Shown: in pieces, positions 55,251 to 63,842 of the stretch
Layout: every line of letters starts with the position of its first letter
How positions within the stretch are numbered: position 1 is the stretch's first letter
Assembly (NCBI GenBank): GCA_964585385.1
Contig: CAZPDP010000002.1
Span: 124,001 to 188,000, forward strand
DNA from: JAGXLC01 sp964585385
Lineage (GTDB): Bacteria; Bacteroidota; Bacteroidia; Bacteroidales; UBA12077
Length of the DNA stretch: 64,000 bases
Direction: 5' to 3'
Program-made: the position numbers and the translations under genes
The notes under the pieces: model-generated
What the model was told of the DNA's origin: nothing
The model's database searches: none
What the model saw: only the letters and a program-made list of their open reading frames with translations

Positions 55251-56000
55251 TTGTTGGAAAAAAACAAAAACATATATTTTGCATCTGATTTTCACCTGGG
55301 TGCGCCTGACTACGAGGATAGTCTCGTCCGGGAAAAACTCCTTGTAAAATGGATGGATGAAATTAAGCCCCATGCAGAAGCTTTATTCCTTTTGGGGGAT
55401 GTTTTTGATTTCTGGTTTGAATATAAAAAAGCTGTTCCTAAAGGCTTCGTCCGTTTTCTGGGGAAAATAACAGAATTTACTGATGACGGCATTCCTGTTC
55501 ATTTTTTTACAGGGAACCATGACATGTGGATATTTGATTACCTGCCGAAAGAAACAGGTATAATCCTTCACCGGGGACCATACATCATGGAAGTGGGTGG
55601 CCGGAAATTTTATATTGCTCATGGAGATGGATTAGGTCCGGGCGACCGGGGATATAAGATACTTAAGAAAATTTTCCGAAATCCATTGTCTCAATGGTTG
55701 TTTGGATGGTTACACCCTAATGTTGGAGTGTGGATAGCCCGTAAATGGTCACACAGCAGCCGTATAGCTAACGGAGAACCCGATGAGTTCAGAGGTGAGG
55801 AAAAAGAATTCCTTGCGCAGTATGCACGAGAGATTCTGGAAATCAATTTCTATGATTATTTTATCTTCGGGCACAGGCATACACCCATTGATTATAAATT
55901 AACCAGTGAATCGCGATTCATCAATCTTGGCGACTGGATAAAACATTTTTCATACGCTTATTTTGACGGGAAAGATATGCACCTGGAGTACTATGTATAA
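55251..56000 (+). CDS. lpxH: UDP-2,3-diacylglucosamine diphosphatase (LpxH-type)
   Basis: 249-residue calcineurin-like metallophosphatase. Dimetal motifs: FASDFHLG (DxH), LGDVFDFWFE (GDxxD), GNHDMW (GNHD), AHGDGLGPGDRGYK and FGHRHTP (GHxH). The DRGYK and LFGWLHPNVG motifs are typical of LpxH, which forms lipid X in lipid A synthesis. The start is a TTG at 55251 or 55254; there is no ATG before the first metal motif. It begins 8 bp after the TlpA paralogue. Confidence 0.92.
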   Translation: MLEKNKNIYFASDFHLGAPDYEDSLVREKLLVKWMDEIKPHAEALFLLGDVFDFWFEYKKAVPKGFVRFLGKITEFTDDGIPVHFFTGNHDMWIFDYLPKETGIILHRGPYIMEVGGRKFYIAHGDGLGPGDRGYKILKKIFRNPLSQWLFGWLHPNVGVWIARKWSHSSRIANGEPDEFRGEEKEFLAQYAREILEINFYDYFIFGHRHTPIDYKLTSESRFINLGDWIKHFSYAYFDGKDMHLEYYV

Positions 56001-56015
56001 TCCTGAATAGTTCAC

Positions 56016-56360
56016 ATGGCAATAAAAGATAAATTTTATAATGCTTTCAGGGGAATTGGATATTTTATACGCTATGAAAAGAATGTCCGGATACATTTTT
56101 TTATTGCTCTTTTTGTAATTCTGGCCGGATTTGTTTTGGGTATAACTCCCCTGGAATGGCTTGCGGTTTTGCTATGCATCGGAGCAGTCGTTACAGCAGA
56201 GGCTTTTAATTCTGCCATTGAACGGTTGAGCGATATGTTTGGAAAAGAACAAAACAACAATATAAAAATTATTAAAGATTTATCTGCCGGAGCTGTTTTG
56301 TTTATGTCGATTGTATCTTTTATCATCGGTTTAATCGTTTTCCTACCTTATCTCTTGTAA
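56016..56360 (+). CDS. dgkA: Diacylglycerol/undecaprenol kinase
   Basis: 114-residue three-helix inner-membrane kinase. Conserved elements: RGIGYFIRYEKNVRIHFF, TPLEWLAVLLCIGAVVTAEAFNSAIERLSD (the catalytic AEAFNSAIE motif) and KDLSAGAVLFMSI. The Gram-positive-like sequence suggests undecaprenol as substrate, recycling the lipid carrier for wall and lipopolysaccharide synthesis. It lies 15 bp after lpxH and is probably cotranscribed. Confidence 0.93.
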   Translation: MAIKDKFYNAFRGIGYFIRYEKNVRIHFFIALFVILAGFVLGITPLEWLAVLLCIGAVVTAEAFNSAIERLSDMFGKEQNNNIKIIKDLSAGAVLFMSIVSFIIGLIVFLPYLL

Positions 56361-56437
56361 ATTTTAAGACAGATTATTTTCTTATTTTCCCAAACATTTT
56401 CAGGTAAACTGCTGTTGTATTAATAAAATAGTTAAAA

Positions 56438-57382
56438 ATGAAACTAACAAAAGCGTTTCTCCTTTGGATAGAGATATTCGTTATGATTAATACAGCCTGT
56501 TCCCAAAATGATATGCAAAAAAAAGGTTTTGATTTGAGTAACTCCTCCATTCCAGTCGATAAGATTATAGATGGAGGACCACCACGTGACGGTATTCCGT
56601 CTATCGACGATCCCAATTTTGTAAAACCTGGGAAGGCAGATTTTATAGACCCTTCTTCCAGGGTTTTGGGCGTTACTTATAATGGGATCTCCAAAGTTTA
56701 CCCCGTAAAAATTCTCAACTGGCATGAGGTGGTCAACGATTTTTTTGGCAAGGAACCTATGACCATTACATATTGTCCGTTATGTGGCAGTGGAATGGCT
56801 TTCAAGGGCAACATTAAAGGGGAAAACCGTGAGTTTGGAGTATCGGGTCTGCTTTATAACAATGATGTGCTTCTTTATGACAGGGAGAGCGAATCGCTCT
56901 GGTCGCAAATAGAAAGCAAGGCCATTTCGGGTCCTCTGAAAGGAACAGAGTTAGAATACGTACAAACTACCCATACAACGTGGAAGAAATGGAAAAATAT
57001 GCATCCGCACACCCGGGTTTTATCTGCTAATACAGGTTATAACAGGGATTATGAACAAAATCCATATTCGGGTTACGAGCAGGAAAACACCACCGTTTTT
57101 CCCACACCTTATGAAGATGGCCGGTATCACAGTAAAGCCTGGACATTGGGTATAGAAGTCAATGGCAGACATAAAGCATACCCGTTTGAAGAGCTCAGGA
57201 AAAGCGATGGTAAGGTAAAGGACTCATTCCAGGGGAAAAATTTTGTGATCCAATACAACGAAAACGAACACTATGCAGTAGTAAAAACAGAGAAGGGCGA
57301 AAATTACCCATCAGTTATGATGTACTGGTTTGCCTGGCATGCCTTCCACCCGGAAAGCGAGGTTTATACTGCTGAGGAATAA
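56438..57382 (+). CDS. DUF3179 protein
   Basis: 314 residues with an exported N-terminus and possible lipobox MINTAC. The DUF3179 core is clear: GGPPRDGIPSIDDPNF, VLGVTYNGISKVYPVKILNWHEVVND (split), TYCPLCGSGMAF and the later WTLGIEVNGRHKAYPF. The CPLC pair could bind a metal or form a disulfide. Function unknown in the family. No partner gene is obvious; it is 77 bp after dgkA. Confidence 0.88.
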   Translation: MKLTKAFLLWIEIFVMINTACSQNDMQKKGFDLSNSSIPVDKIIDGGPPRDGIPSIDDPNFVKPGKADFIDPSSRVLGVTYNGISKVYPVKILNWHEVVNDFFGKEPMTITYCPLCGSGMAFKGNIKGENREFGVSGLLYNNDVLLYDRESESLWSQIESKAISGPLKGTELEYVQTTHTTWKKWKNMHPHTRVLSANTGYNRDYEQNPYSGYEQENTTVFPTPYEDGRYHSKAWTLGIEVNGRHKAYPFEELRKSDGKVKDSFQGKNFVIQYNENEHYAVVKTEKGENYPSVMMYWFAWHAFHPESEVYTAEE

Positions 57383-57467
57383 ATCTTTGTTTTCAGTTTA
57401 TTTTTGTTTGCTAAGATTAAGATTATTTCTCTATTTTTGTTCTATAGCAAATAAGCAATTGACATTT

Positions 57468-57869
57468 ATGAATCAAGACATAAGGTGGAGACAGCGATTT
57501 AACAATTACAAAAAAGCCCTGACCCAGCTAGAGTTGTTTGTTGAGAAAAAAGAGCTTAGTAAACTTGAGGAACATGGTATTATCAAAGCTTTTGAATATA
57601 CATATGAACTGGCCTGGAAAACACTGCAGGATCTTTTAAAAGATAAAGGGTATACAGATATAACAGGACCCAGACCGGTAATCGAACAAAGTTTCCAGGA
57701 TGGTTACATTTCTGACGGAGACAATTGGATGAAAATGATTCAAAGCAGAAATCTGACAAGCCATACCTACAATGAAGAAACAGCAAGTGAAATTGTGTAT
57801 AACATTAAAGGTCTATATATCAGGCTGTTTAGAGAATTGGAGCAAGTTTTGGATTCTATACATAAATGA
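57468..57869 (+). CDS. HI0074-family HEPN protein (nucleotidyltransferase partner)
   Basis: 133 residues from ATG 57468 (a longer in-frame extension to 57330 overlaps the DUF3179 gene and is rejected). All-helical HEPN fold: FNNYKKALTQLELFV, GIIKAFEYTYELAWKTLQDLL, and the HEPN ribonuclease-type motif RNLTSHTY (R-x4-H). It is the substrate-binding or toxin-like partner of the MNT nucleotidyltransferase encoded 4 bp downstream. Confidence 0.9.
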   Translation: MNQDIRWRQRFNNYKKALTQLELFVEKKELSKLEEHGIIKAFEYTYELAWKTLQDLLKDKGYTDITGPRPVIEQSFQDGYISDGDNWMKMIQSRNLTSHTYNEETASEIVYNIKGLYIRLFRELEQVLDSIHK

Positions 57870-57873
57870 TTCT

Positions 57874-58173
57874 ATGCCTTTTGGAATTAAAGAAAATCAG
57901 TTGGAAAAGATTAAAGATACTCTGATGCATTATCCCGGGATTAAGGATGCAGTATTATTTGGATCCAGGGCAAAGGGCATTAATAAAAAAGGTGCGGATA
58001 TTGATATTGCATTAATAGGTAAGAGTCTAACCCTTAATGATGTTTTATCGTTGCAGCAAAAATTAGAGGAATTGTGGCTACCTTATAAGTTTGATCTTAT
58101 CCTCTATCATAAAATAGATGAACCTGAATTAATAAATCATATCCAACGGGTTGGAGTGTCTTTGTTTAAATAA
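57874..58173 (+). CDS. MNT-type minimal nucleotidyltransferase
   Basis: 99 residues. Nucleotidyltransferase motif LFGSRAKG with GADIDIAL (DxD) and a third acidic position in KFDLILY, so the catalytic triad looks intact. Start at ATG 57874, 4 bp after the HEPN stop. In studied HEPN/MNT pairs the MNT protein adenylylates the HEPN toxin to neutralise it; here that function is inferred from the pairing. Confidence 0.9.
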   Translation: MPFGIKENQLEKIKDTLMHYPGIKDAVLFGSRAKGINKKGADIDIALIGKSLTLNDVLSLQQKLEELWLPYKFDLILYHKIDEPELINHIQRVGVSLFK

Positions 58174-58188
58174 GACGATTCAACAGAA

Positions 58189-59205
58189 TTAATTGTAATA
58201 CTTCTTAAGCCTCTCCTGGAAAACCGCCTTATTAACCTGGTTGATGTTGTCAACAATGGCCCGGATTTTCCGACTTCTATCCTGTTTTAATTCTTCAGAA
58301 ATTTCTTCCTCGTCATTAAAAACAATTTTTTCCACCTGGTATCCCTGTTCATCCAGGCTCATGGCCACGGCAGCATTGAAATTGCTGAAAATAATAACAG
58401 AAGGCAGCTCGTTCTTTGCATAGTCATTGATTGCCTTCATAACCATAGTTTTGATGTATTCAATCTGCGCTTTTCCCAAATAATTCGCTCCAACCAGTAA
58501 TTTTATCAGGTCGATTTTGGCCAGCTTCTTTTTTTCTTCTTTTTTTTTCATTCTTTTGTACTCCCAGTTGTTGGTTTCCAGGAAGAGGGTAACAAATTCT
58601 TCGGGCATATCTTTTAAATTTTCCAGCTCTCCTTTTTGTTTTTTGATTTTGTATTCTTTCCGGGCATATCTTTGATTTACGGGTACATAATAATCCCACT
58701 TTTTAGTTCTTTTATAGGATTCTGTTTTAGGTTTGGGTTTCCAGTTTGTTTCCGGTCTTTTCATTAAAGGGGCCTGAAGCTTGAGGTAATCTTTTTCAAG
58801 GGAAAACAGGATGGCATTGATGAAGTGTGCCCAGCCTCCTCCTATCAGGTGGTGAAGAGAACTCCATAATGTATTGTAAGAGACTTCCTTTGTAGAATCT
58901 GGACTATCATCGATTTCTTTAAGTTTAATTTTTTTCAGGTGGTTGACAAATTCATCAGAGAGCCTGGCCGGATAGTAGGTATAATTATTGAATTCTTGTC
59001 CATAGCGTTTGTCTGTGTGGTGTAACTGGTTTACATCCAGTATGTAACTGGAGTCGTTCGATAGCTTTAAGTTGATTTTCAGGTTGGAACCCCATTCCAT
59101 GGACCGGATGCGCATTTTTTCCTGGGCTTGTGTAATGAATGAAGCGGAAACAAGAAAACAAATGAGTAATGCTTTAGTAAAACTTTGGCCAACTTCCTTT
59201 GTCAT
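58189..59205 (-). CDS. Hypothetical exported protein
   Basis: 338 residues with a signal peptide (LLICFLVSASFITQAQ). The mature part is highly basic, with Lys-rich stretches (RMKKKEEKKKLAK) and a recognisable LHHLIGGGWAHFINAILFSLEKDYL patch. No family recognised. Convergent with the MNT gene (15 bp between stops). Probably periplasmic or surface, possibly nucleic acid or polyanion binding given its charge. Confidence 0.6.
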   Translation of the reverse strand: MTKEVGQSFTKALLICFLVSASFITQAQEKMRIRSMEWGSNLKINLKLSNDSSYILDVNQLHHTDKRYGQEFNNYTYYPARLSDEFVNHLKKIKLKEIDDSPDSTKEVSYNTLWSSLHHLIGGGWAHFINAILFSLEKDYLKLQAPLMKRPETNWKPKPKTESYKRTKKWDYYVPVNQRYARKEYKIKKQKGELENLKDMPEEFVTLFLETNNWEYKRMKKKEEKKKLAKIDLIKLLVGANYLGKAQIEYIKTMVMKAINDYAKNELPSVIIFSNFNAAVAMSLDEQGYQVEKIVFNDEEEISEELKQDRSRKIRAIVDNINQVNKAVFQERLKKYYN

Positions 59206-59465
59206 TTATGGTTGCTTTTGGATATTGAAGAATTAATGAAAGAAATTTACACTAGTAAAATTAGGGATATTTTTTTGAAGCGGAAAGAGGGTAAGAAAAT
59301 AAAAAAATGATGATTTGAAGTTATTTCTGTTATTCAGTATTTTAAATTTATAATTAGCTATTGTCACTTATCATGTAAAATTTACAACCAGAAATGCAAT
59401 AATTGTAAATAGCATAATTAAATATAAAAATATCGAAATCATTTGTTTTACTTGAATTTTTTTCA

Positions 59466-60605
59466 TCATTTTTTGTTTGTTACTTTTTTAATAATTTGAT
59501 TACGGTTTTTTCTTAACCATCCAAAACCAGCTCCAACCGGACAGAAAAAGTTACAAAAGAAATCGGATACAAACATGGAGCCAATAAGAGAAGCTGGTAA
59601 AATGTACCACTGAATACCCACTCCTTTAAGTGAAAAAAGTAAAGCAAAGGGTTCATAAGCTGCAATTGTCGGATTTTGCGATATCAGTATTAAAATTAGA
59701 GAAACCCAAAGAAGTATTAATGGAGTTTTTCGGAGGTACCTGGTGAATTTTTTTGGCATTTTAAAATTGATGCCGGAGATTTTTTGAAGAAGAATCTGCA
59801 CAGCGTGAAAAGGGCAAATGGAGTAACAAAATATATTTTTGCCACCTATAATAATAGCAAGTAAAGTACCCCCCATCAGTATCCACCAAACCAGATGTTC
59901 CTTTAATGGAGGGAAATAACCAAGCAGAATTTTGCCAAAATTTGCTACAGAAATCGAAGCATTGTACAAAAAGCCCAGAAATATCATGGATAAACCAAGA
60001 GCAATATATCGTAAAAGCCTTTTTTTTATCCTGAGATAGCTGGCAATTAAAGCCAATATGAGGATACCTGTGGCAGCATAAGTTTCAAGTTCAAAATCCA
60101 GCTCTCTTTCTATATGAGGGACAGTTTTATTGAATTTTTCCCGGGCAATCCGGTAAGAAGCCCTCCTTACTGAATTCGTAACAGCCTGACACGATACCGT
60201 CGCACCGCTTACTCCATCAATGTCATTATTGAGTAAAAATGATGAATTTAAGTCCAAACCGTTAAACTGACTTAAATAATCTTTATTTTTAATTTTAAGA
60301 ATGAAAGATTCTGTTTCCTTATGTTCTGTAAGCAGGACCTTTTTTATTTTTCCCTTTTTATTTGAAAGTACTGCTACTTTTAATACTCCTCCATAACCCT
60401 GGGATTGGCCAAATGATACATAGCCGACCAAAGAATCTTTCTTTTTAACCTCCTGAATATCGGAAAGAACATCTGTATTAGATATTGAATATTCCTGAAA
60501 TAATGACTTCTCTGTACTGTTTTTTTTGTCTGAATGCAAGGATTGGCCAATAAAATAAGCTATAATCAAACTTACTATGGCCAATCCGTTTGTAAGATAT
60601 TTCAT
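59466..60605 (-). CDS. rdhC: RdhC/NosR-like flavinylated membrane protein
   Basis: 379 residues. One N-terminal helix, then a periplasmic FMN-binding domain (about 45-150) with the flavinylation motif DGVSGAT (Thr136 the likely covalent FMN site), then five or six helices (about 172-345). Two CxxxCP motifs, at Cys260-Cys264-Pro265 (CYSICPFHA) and Cys351-Cys355-Pro356, sit on the cytoplasmic loops, as in RdhC and NosR. Such proteins are thought to move electrons across the membrane to a periplasmic reductase. Third gene of the rdhABC unit, 13 bp after rdhB. Confidence 0.9.
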   Translation of the reverse strand: MKYLTNGLAIVSLIIAYFIGQSLHSDKKNSTEKSLFQEYSISNTDVLSDIQEVKKKDSLVGYVSFGQSQGYGGVLKVAVLSNKKGKIKKVLLTEHKETESFILKIKNKDYLSQFNGLDLNSSFLLNNDIDGVSGATVSCQAVTNSVRRASYRIAREKFNKTVPHIERELDFELETYAATGILILALIASYLRIKKRLLRYIALGLSMIFLGFLYNASISVANFGKILLGYFPPLKEHLVWWILMGGTLLAIIIGGKNIFCYSICPFHAVQILLQKISGINFKMPKKFTRYLRKTPLILLWVSLILILISQNPTIAAYEPFALLFSLKGVGIQWYILPASLIGSMFVSDFFCNFFCPVGAGFGWLRKNRNQIIKKVTNKK

Positions 60606-60618
60606 TGAATATATTCTT

Positions 60619-60897
60619 TTATTTTCCTTTCACTGCCAATTGTCTGCCAATGAGGATTAAAATCAAAGCAGGAATTCCAAAAACGACCAGACCCATACTT
60701 GCTGACCGTGGTTCCCCTTCGATTGCAGAACTCCATGACCAGGATATAGCAAACAGCAGAAGAATAATTCCAATTATGAGTGTAATCCAGGTTCCTGTCT
60801 TAAATTTAATCTGTTTGTGGTAATATATAAGCGCAATAACAGCAATTGCTGTAATAATGCCCAATGTAAAAAATTGAATTTCTGTTCCTGTAAACAT
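60619..60897 (-). CDS. rdhB: RdhB-like membrane anchor
   Basis: 92 residues with three hydrophobic helices (about 8-27, 35-54, 68-88). The loop between helices 2 and 3 has EGEPRSASMGLVVFG, matching the EGEP motif of RdhB proteins that dock RdhA to the membrane. Lies 18 bp after rdhA and 13 bp before rdhC on the same strand, which supports the call more than the short sequence alone. Confidence 0.88.
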   Translation of the reverse strand: MFTGTEIQFFTLGIITAIAVIALIYYHKQIKFKTGTWITLIIGIILLLFAISWSWSSAIEGEPRSASMGLVVFGIPALILILIGRQLAVKGK

Positions 60898-60915
60898 AAT
60901 TTCTAGATTTTATTA

Positions 60916-62448
60916 TTAATAACCATCATAACTTTTTCCTTTAGGACTATAGAATTTGTCAACTGCTTCTTTATCATTTACGTTACCATAGCCAAAGGCT
61001 TTATCCATTTCAGTCATAAGACTGTGAACTGGTCCGGGTGCTCCTGCAGAAATCTTAGTAATCAGTTTGTGATGCCAGAAATCAGGTTTGTTGTAAGGAC
61101 AGGAAGTTATACAGTTAGCACAGTCTGCTCCAATCTGACTCCAATAACCAAAACATTTTTTTGCATCCAGATACCACTTTTTTGTTCCCGGGGCATTCCA
61201 ATAAGAGTTGTCTTTATTTTCATGTGTCGGTTCGAAAGAAGGTTCATCATCAAAAGAAATAGCACCGCTGGGGCATGATTCTGCACATCTTTTGCATTTT
61301 TTACAAAATTCATAAACACCAAATGTTTTGGGCTTATCATATTCGATAAAATCCAATTCTGTGTAGACTTTCGCTAATCTTACTCTTGGTCCGTATTTAT
61401 ATGTAATAATAGGCCCCATCCGGGTACCTTCACCTAACCCTGCTGCAATGGCATATGGTATGCTCATCCCTGTGTCATTTCCGGTTGGTAATGCTTTATA
61501 TCCAAGCTGTCTTAACATTACTGCCACCTGGTAAGCCACTTTGGCTAACTTTGAATATCCCTCACCGGCCGCAGCAGCACTTACCTCGGTTGGCGAAGCG
61601 CTCATAGCCTCGTAATCCATTTCAAAAGCCAGTACAATTACGCTTTTGGGTTCAAAATCCAGTTTATCCATTCCAAAAGTAAATTGGTCTGGAGACCAGT
61701 TTTTTACCATTTCCTGCATTTTCTTAAACTCCTCAACTGTTCTTGGTGGCATAGGGTAGAGGTCTCTCCCCGCCGGGGGTACAGGACTAAATTGAACTGA
61801 ATAATCCCATTTTGGATCTCGTTTAGTGATACCCACCAAGTCTGCTCCATATAATTTTGCAGCTCTTTTAATAGTATTAGCGGCATCTCTTTTAGTTTCA
61901 AACTGGTATTTTTCTTCATCTACAAAGTCATGAAACAAGAGGGCTCTTGGGTCTTTTTTCATAGGGTTTTTCCACCTGAAAAGACCGAAATCTGGAACAC
62001 CTGCTGGTACAGGACCAACGGCTTTATTGCTTAAAGCCCATCCACCAGCCATTATAGCCTTTGACTTCTGACTAAATCCTTTCTTATTGTTATCATGGTG
62101 GTAATTTACTTGTTCTAAAAATCTTTTCCCATCTTGCATTGTTTCCGGGTCAACTTTTAGGCCCATAGCCTTAAGTTGAGGACCAAAAAATGCATGAGAG
62201 AAATAGAGGTTATAAGCCGCAATTGGCTTATAGTCAGAGCGAATCGGGATAGGGAAATCTTCATGCTTTACTACCTTAAGATTTGATGCTTTTTTATTGA
62301 TACCAGAGATAGCATTTTCTCTGGCTTTTCCGGGTAGTGCAATTGCTCCGATGGCAGCACCTGCTGCACCCAGTCTTAGGAAATCCCGTCGATTAAGGGT
62401 GCTTTCTTTGTTTTTTTCTTTTTTCTTAGGATGACTTTCTTTTTTCAT
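60916..62448 (-). CDS. rdhA: Reductive dehalogenase catalytic subunit RdhA
   Basis: 510 residues. A Tat signal (RRDFLRLG at 20-27, then AAGAAIGAIALPG) predicts export of the folded enzyme. The core has GNDTGMSIPYAIAAGLGEGTRMG region (in two parts) and YGPRVRLAKVYTEL, the corrinoid-enclosing RdhA signature. Two [4Fe-4S] sites: Cys382, 385, 388, 392 (CKKCKRCAESCP) and Cys432, 443, 446, 450. Tyr279 in EMDYE is a candidate catalytic residue. The paralogous QueG is cytoplasmic, lacks the Tat signal and has no RdhB/RdhC neighbours. Expected to reduce carbon-halogen bonds; the substrate is unknown. Confidence 0.93.
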   Translation of the reverse strand: MKKESHPKKKEKNKESTLNRRDFLRLGAAGAAIGAIALPGKARENAISGINKKASNLKVVKHEDFPIPIRSDYKPIAAYNLYFSHAFFGPQLKAMGLKVDPETMQDGKRFLEQVNYHHDNNKKGFSQKSKAIMAGGWALSNKAVGPVPAGVPDFGLFRWKNPMKKDPRALLFHDFVDEEKYQFETKRDAANTIKRAAKLYGADLVGITKRDPKWDYSVQFSPVPPAGRDLYPMPPRTVEEFKKMQEMVKNWSPDQFTFGMDKLDFEPKSVIVLAFEMDYEAMSASPTEVSAAAAGEGYSKLAKVAYQVAVMLRQLGYKALPTGNDTGMSIPYAIAAGLGEGTRMGPIITYKYGPRVRLAKVYTELDFIEYDKPKTFGVYEFCKKCKRCAESCPSGAISFDDEPSFEPTHENKDNSYWNAPGTKKWYLDAKKCFGYWSQIGADCANCITSCPYNKPDFWHHKLITKISAGAPGPVHSLMTEMDKAFGYGNVNDKEAVDKFYSPKGKSYDGY

Positions 62449-62464
62449 ACAACGAAAGTTTAGT

Positions 62465-62506
62465 TTGTTGATAAATATAATATGGTTTTGTTCAAGATAT
62501 CAACAA
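62465..62506 (-). promoter_or_regulatory. Candidate rdhA promoter bracketed by a perfect inverted repeat
   Basis: Perfect 9-bp inverted repeat TTGTTGATA (62465-62473) / TATCAACAA (62498-62506), 24-bp spacer. On the minus strand TTG (62501-62503), 21 bp and TATATTTA (62472-62479) fit the Bacteroidota promoter consensus (TTG-N19-21-TAnnTTTG). The outer half-site covers the -33 element; the inner abuts the -7 element. The rdhA start is 17 bp downstream of the repeat. Confidence 0.6.
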
Positions 62507-62560
62507 TCTAAAAATTATGGACGTCTTCCCAAAAATTTAATACTTTTAATCTATTGAATA

Positions 62561-63676
62561 TTAAGGTTTTGTGTCAATTCCCCTTATTTCTCTGAGATAC
62601 TGAGAAGGTGTTTTCCCGGTAAATTTTTTGAATACGTTATTAAAGGTGGCCTTTGATCTGAAACCTGAATCGTAGGCAAGAGAAAGAATTGTTTTATTTT
62701 GGTTTTCTTTTTTCATTACTAGTTTCTTAAATTCTTCCAGCCTGTAATTATTAAGATAATCATTGAAGTTTTGATTAAAGAGACCGTTCAAAACTTCTGA
62801 AATCGTATGAGGAGGATAACCGGATAAAGTCGATAACATGGAAAGATTGAAATTCATATCAAGATAAGGCTTGTGTGTTTCCATTATCTCGTTTAAGTGG
62901 TTCCCGATTTGTTGGGCTTTACTTATCGTCATGCCTGATTTGGAATAGCTACGTAATCCCCCCAGACTGGGTTTTTTCTTTTCAGAATTAATTGCCCCGG
63001 GTTCGGTAATGATGACATAGGTTATTGCATAACTTAAAATTAATAGTAGACCCAGATTAATTATGTCCAAAACTTTTGTTGTATTCTCAAAAAGGAAGGG
63101 CAGGTTGATTTTAAATAAAAGAATAAAAAAGTGTAGCATCATTAAATTAAGGAATAATCGCAAAATTACAGTTTTTGATTTATTGAATTGATATATTTTT
63201 TTTATCCGCGTAACCTTGATATGATAAAACTTGGATAATTCCTTTAATATTAGATAAGGATAAATCAGGTATGTTAAGACAAGTGCTTCATAACCAATTA
63301 TTGTAATGTTGCTTTTGATTTTTTCATTCTCAATAAAAATCAGAAGTGCAAATAAAAAAGTGGAGAAAAGAAATGGGATTAAGTACAGTATATTTTTTAC
63401 ATTGAAATCTAGATGACCATAAATAAAGGATTTGCTGTAATAGAAGACAATTGAGGGTGGCAGGATGCTAATTAAAACAAATAAAAACTGCCAAACAGAG
63501 CCCGAATGTATTATATTTTTGTAATAGGTATAATAATAGACATAATGTAGTAATAAAAGAATGATAAGACTCAGTAGGAGGTAATTATGTAAAGTCCTGA
63601 ATTTTTTCTGTAAAAGAACCAGAACAAGTATAAAACTTTGTGCTGCACAGAAAATGATGATATGTTCAATTGTCAT
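62561..63676 (-). CDS. Membrane-bound AraC-family transcriptional regulator
   Basis: 371 residues: about six or seven membrane helices (about 5-235), then a cytoplasmic AraC-type HTH domain with ILSLAYDSGFRSKATFNNVFKKFTG in the standard position near the C-terminus and a first HTH around LSTLSGYPPHTISEVLNG. This membrane-bound layout is common in Bacteroidota. It lies 112 bp upstream of rdhA on the same strand, so it is a likely regulator of the reductase operon, responding to a membrane or periplasmic signal. No catalytic domain is present. Confidence 0.9.
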   Translation of the reverse strand: MTIEHIIIFCAAQSFILVLVLLQKKFRTLHNYLLLSLIILLLLHYVYYYTYYKNIIHSGSVWQFLFVLISILPPSIVFYYSKSFIYGHLDFNVKNILYLIPFLFSTFLFALLIFIENEKIKSNITIIGYEALVLTYLIYPYLILKELSKFYHIKVTRIKKIYQFNKSKTVILRLFLNLMMLHFFILLFKINLPFLFENTTKVLDIINLGLLLILSYAITYVIITEPGAINSEKKKPSLGGLRSYSKSGMTISKAQQIGNHLNEIMETHKPYLDMNFNLSMLSTLSGYPPHTISEVLNGLFNQNFNDYLNNYRLEEFKKLVMKKENQNKTILSLAYDSGFRSKATFNNVFKKFTGKTPSQYLREIRGIDTKP

Positions 63677-63791
63677 CTTTTATTTTTGTTGAATAAGATG
63701 ATTCTTATGATATAGAAAAACTATTGATAAGAACAGGGATTAAGATAGAAAAATATCAGGAGATAGTAAAATCTTTTATTTATCCTGTGAA

Positions 63792-63821
63792 AAAAAGCCC
63801 CGAAAATTTTCAGGGCTTTTT
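63792..63821. terminator. Bidirectional rho-independent terminator
   Basis: Stem AAAAAGCCC (63792-63800) / GGGCTTTTT (63813-63821), extended by a GAAAA/TTTTC self-complementary core. It lies 22 bp beyond the stop of the mutase gene (minus strand), whose transcript it would end. Confidence 0.88.
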
Positions 63822-63842
63822 ACATAAATAACAAAAACTCAC

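Noticed and set aside
57330..57467. Longer start for the HEPN gene overlapping the DUF3179 gene
   Set aside because: The extension has no family similarity, and ATG 57468 gives the expected length and spacing.
59380..59410. Inverted repeat ATTTACAA / TTGTAAAT downstream of rdhC
   Set aside because: Only 8 bp in very AT-rich sequence with no T-tract; expected by chance.
60916..62448. Epoxyqueuosine reductase (QueG) instead of RdhA
   Set aside because: QueG is cytoplasmic and shorter, and lacks the Tat signal and the RdhB/RdhC neighbours seen here.
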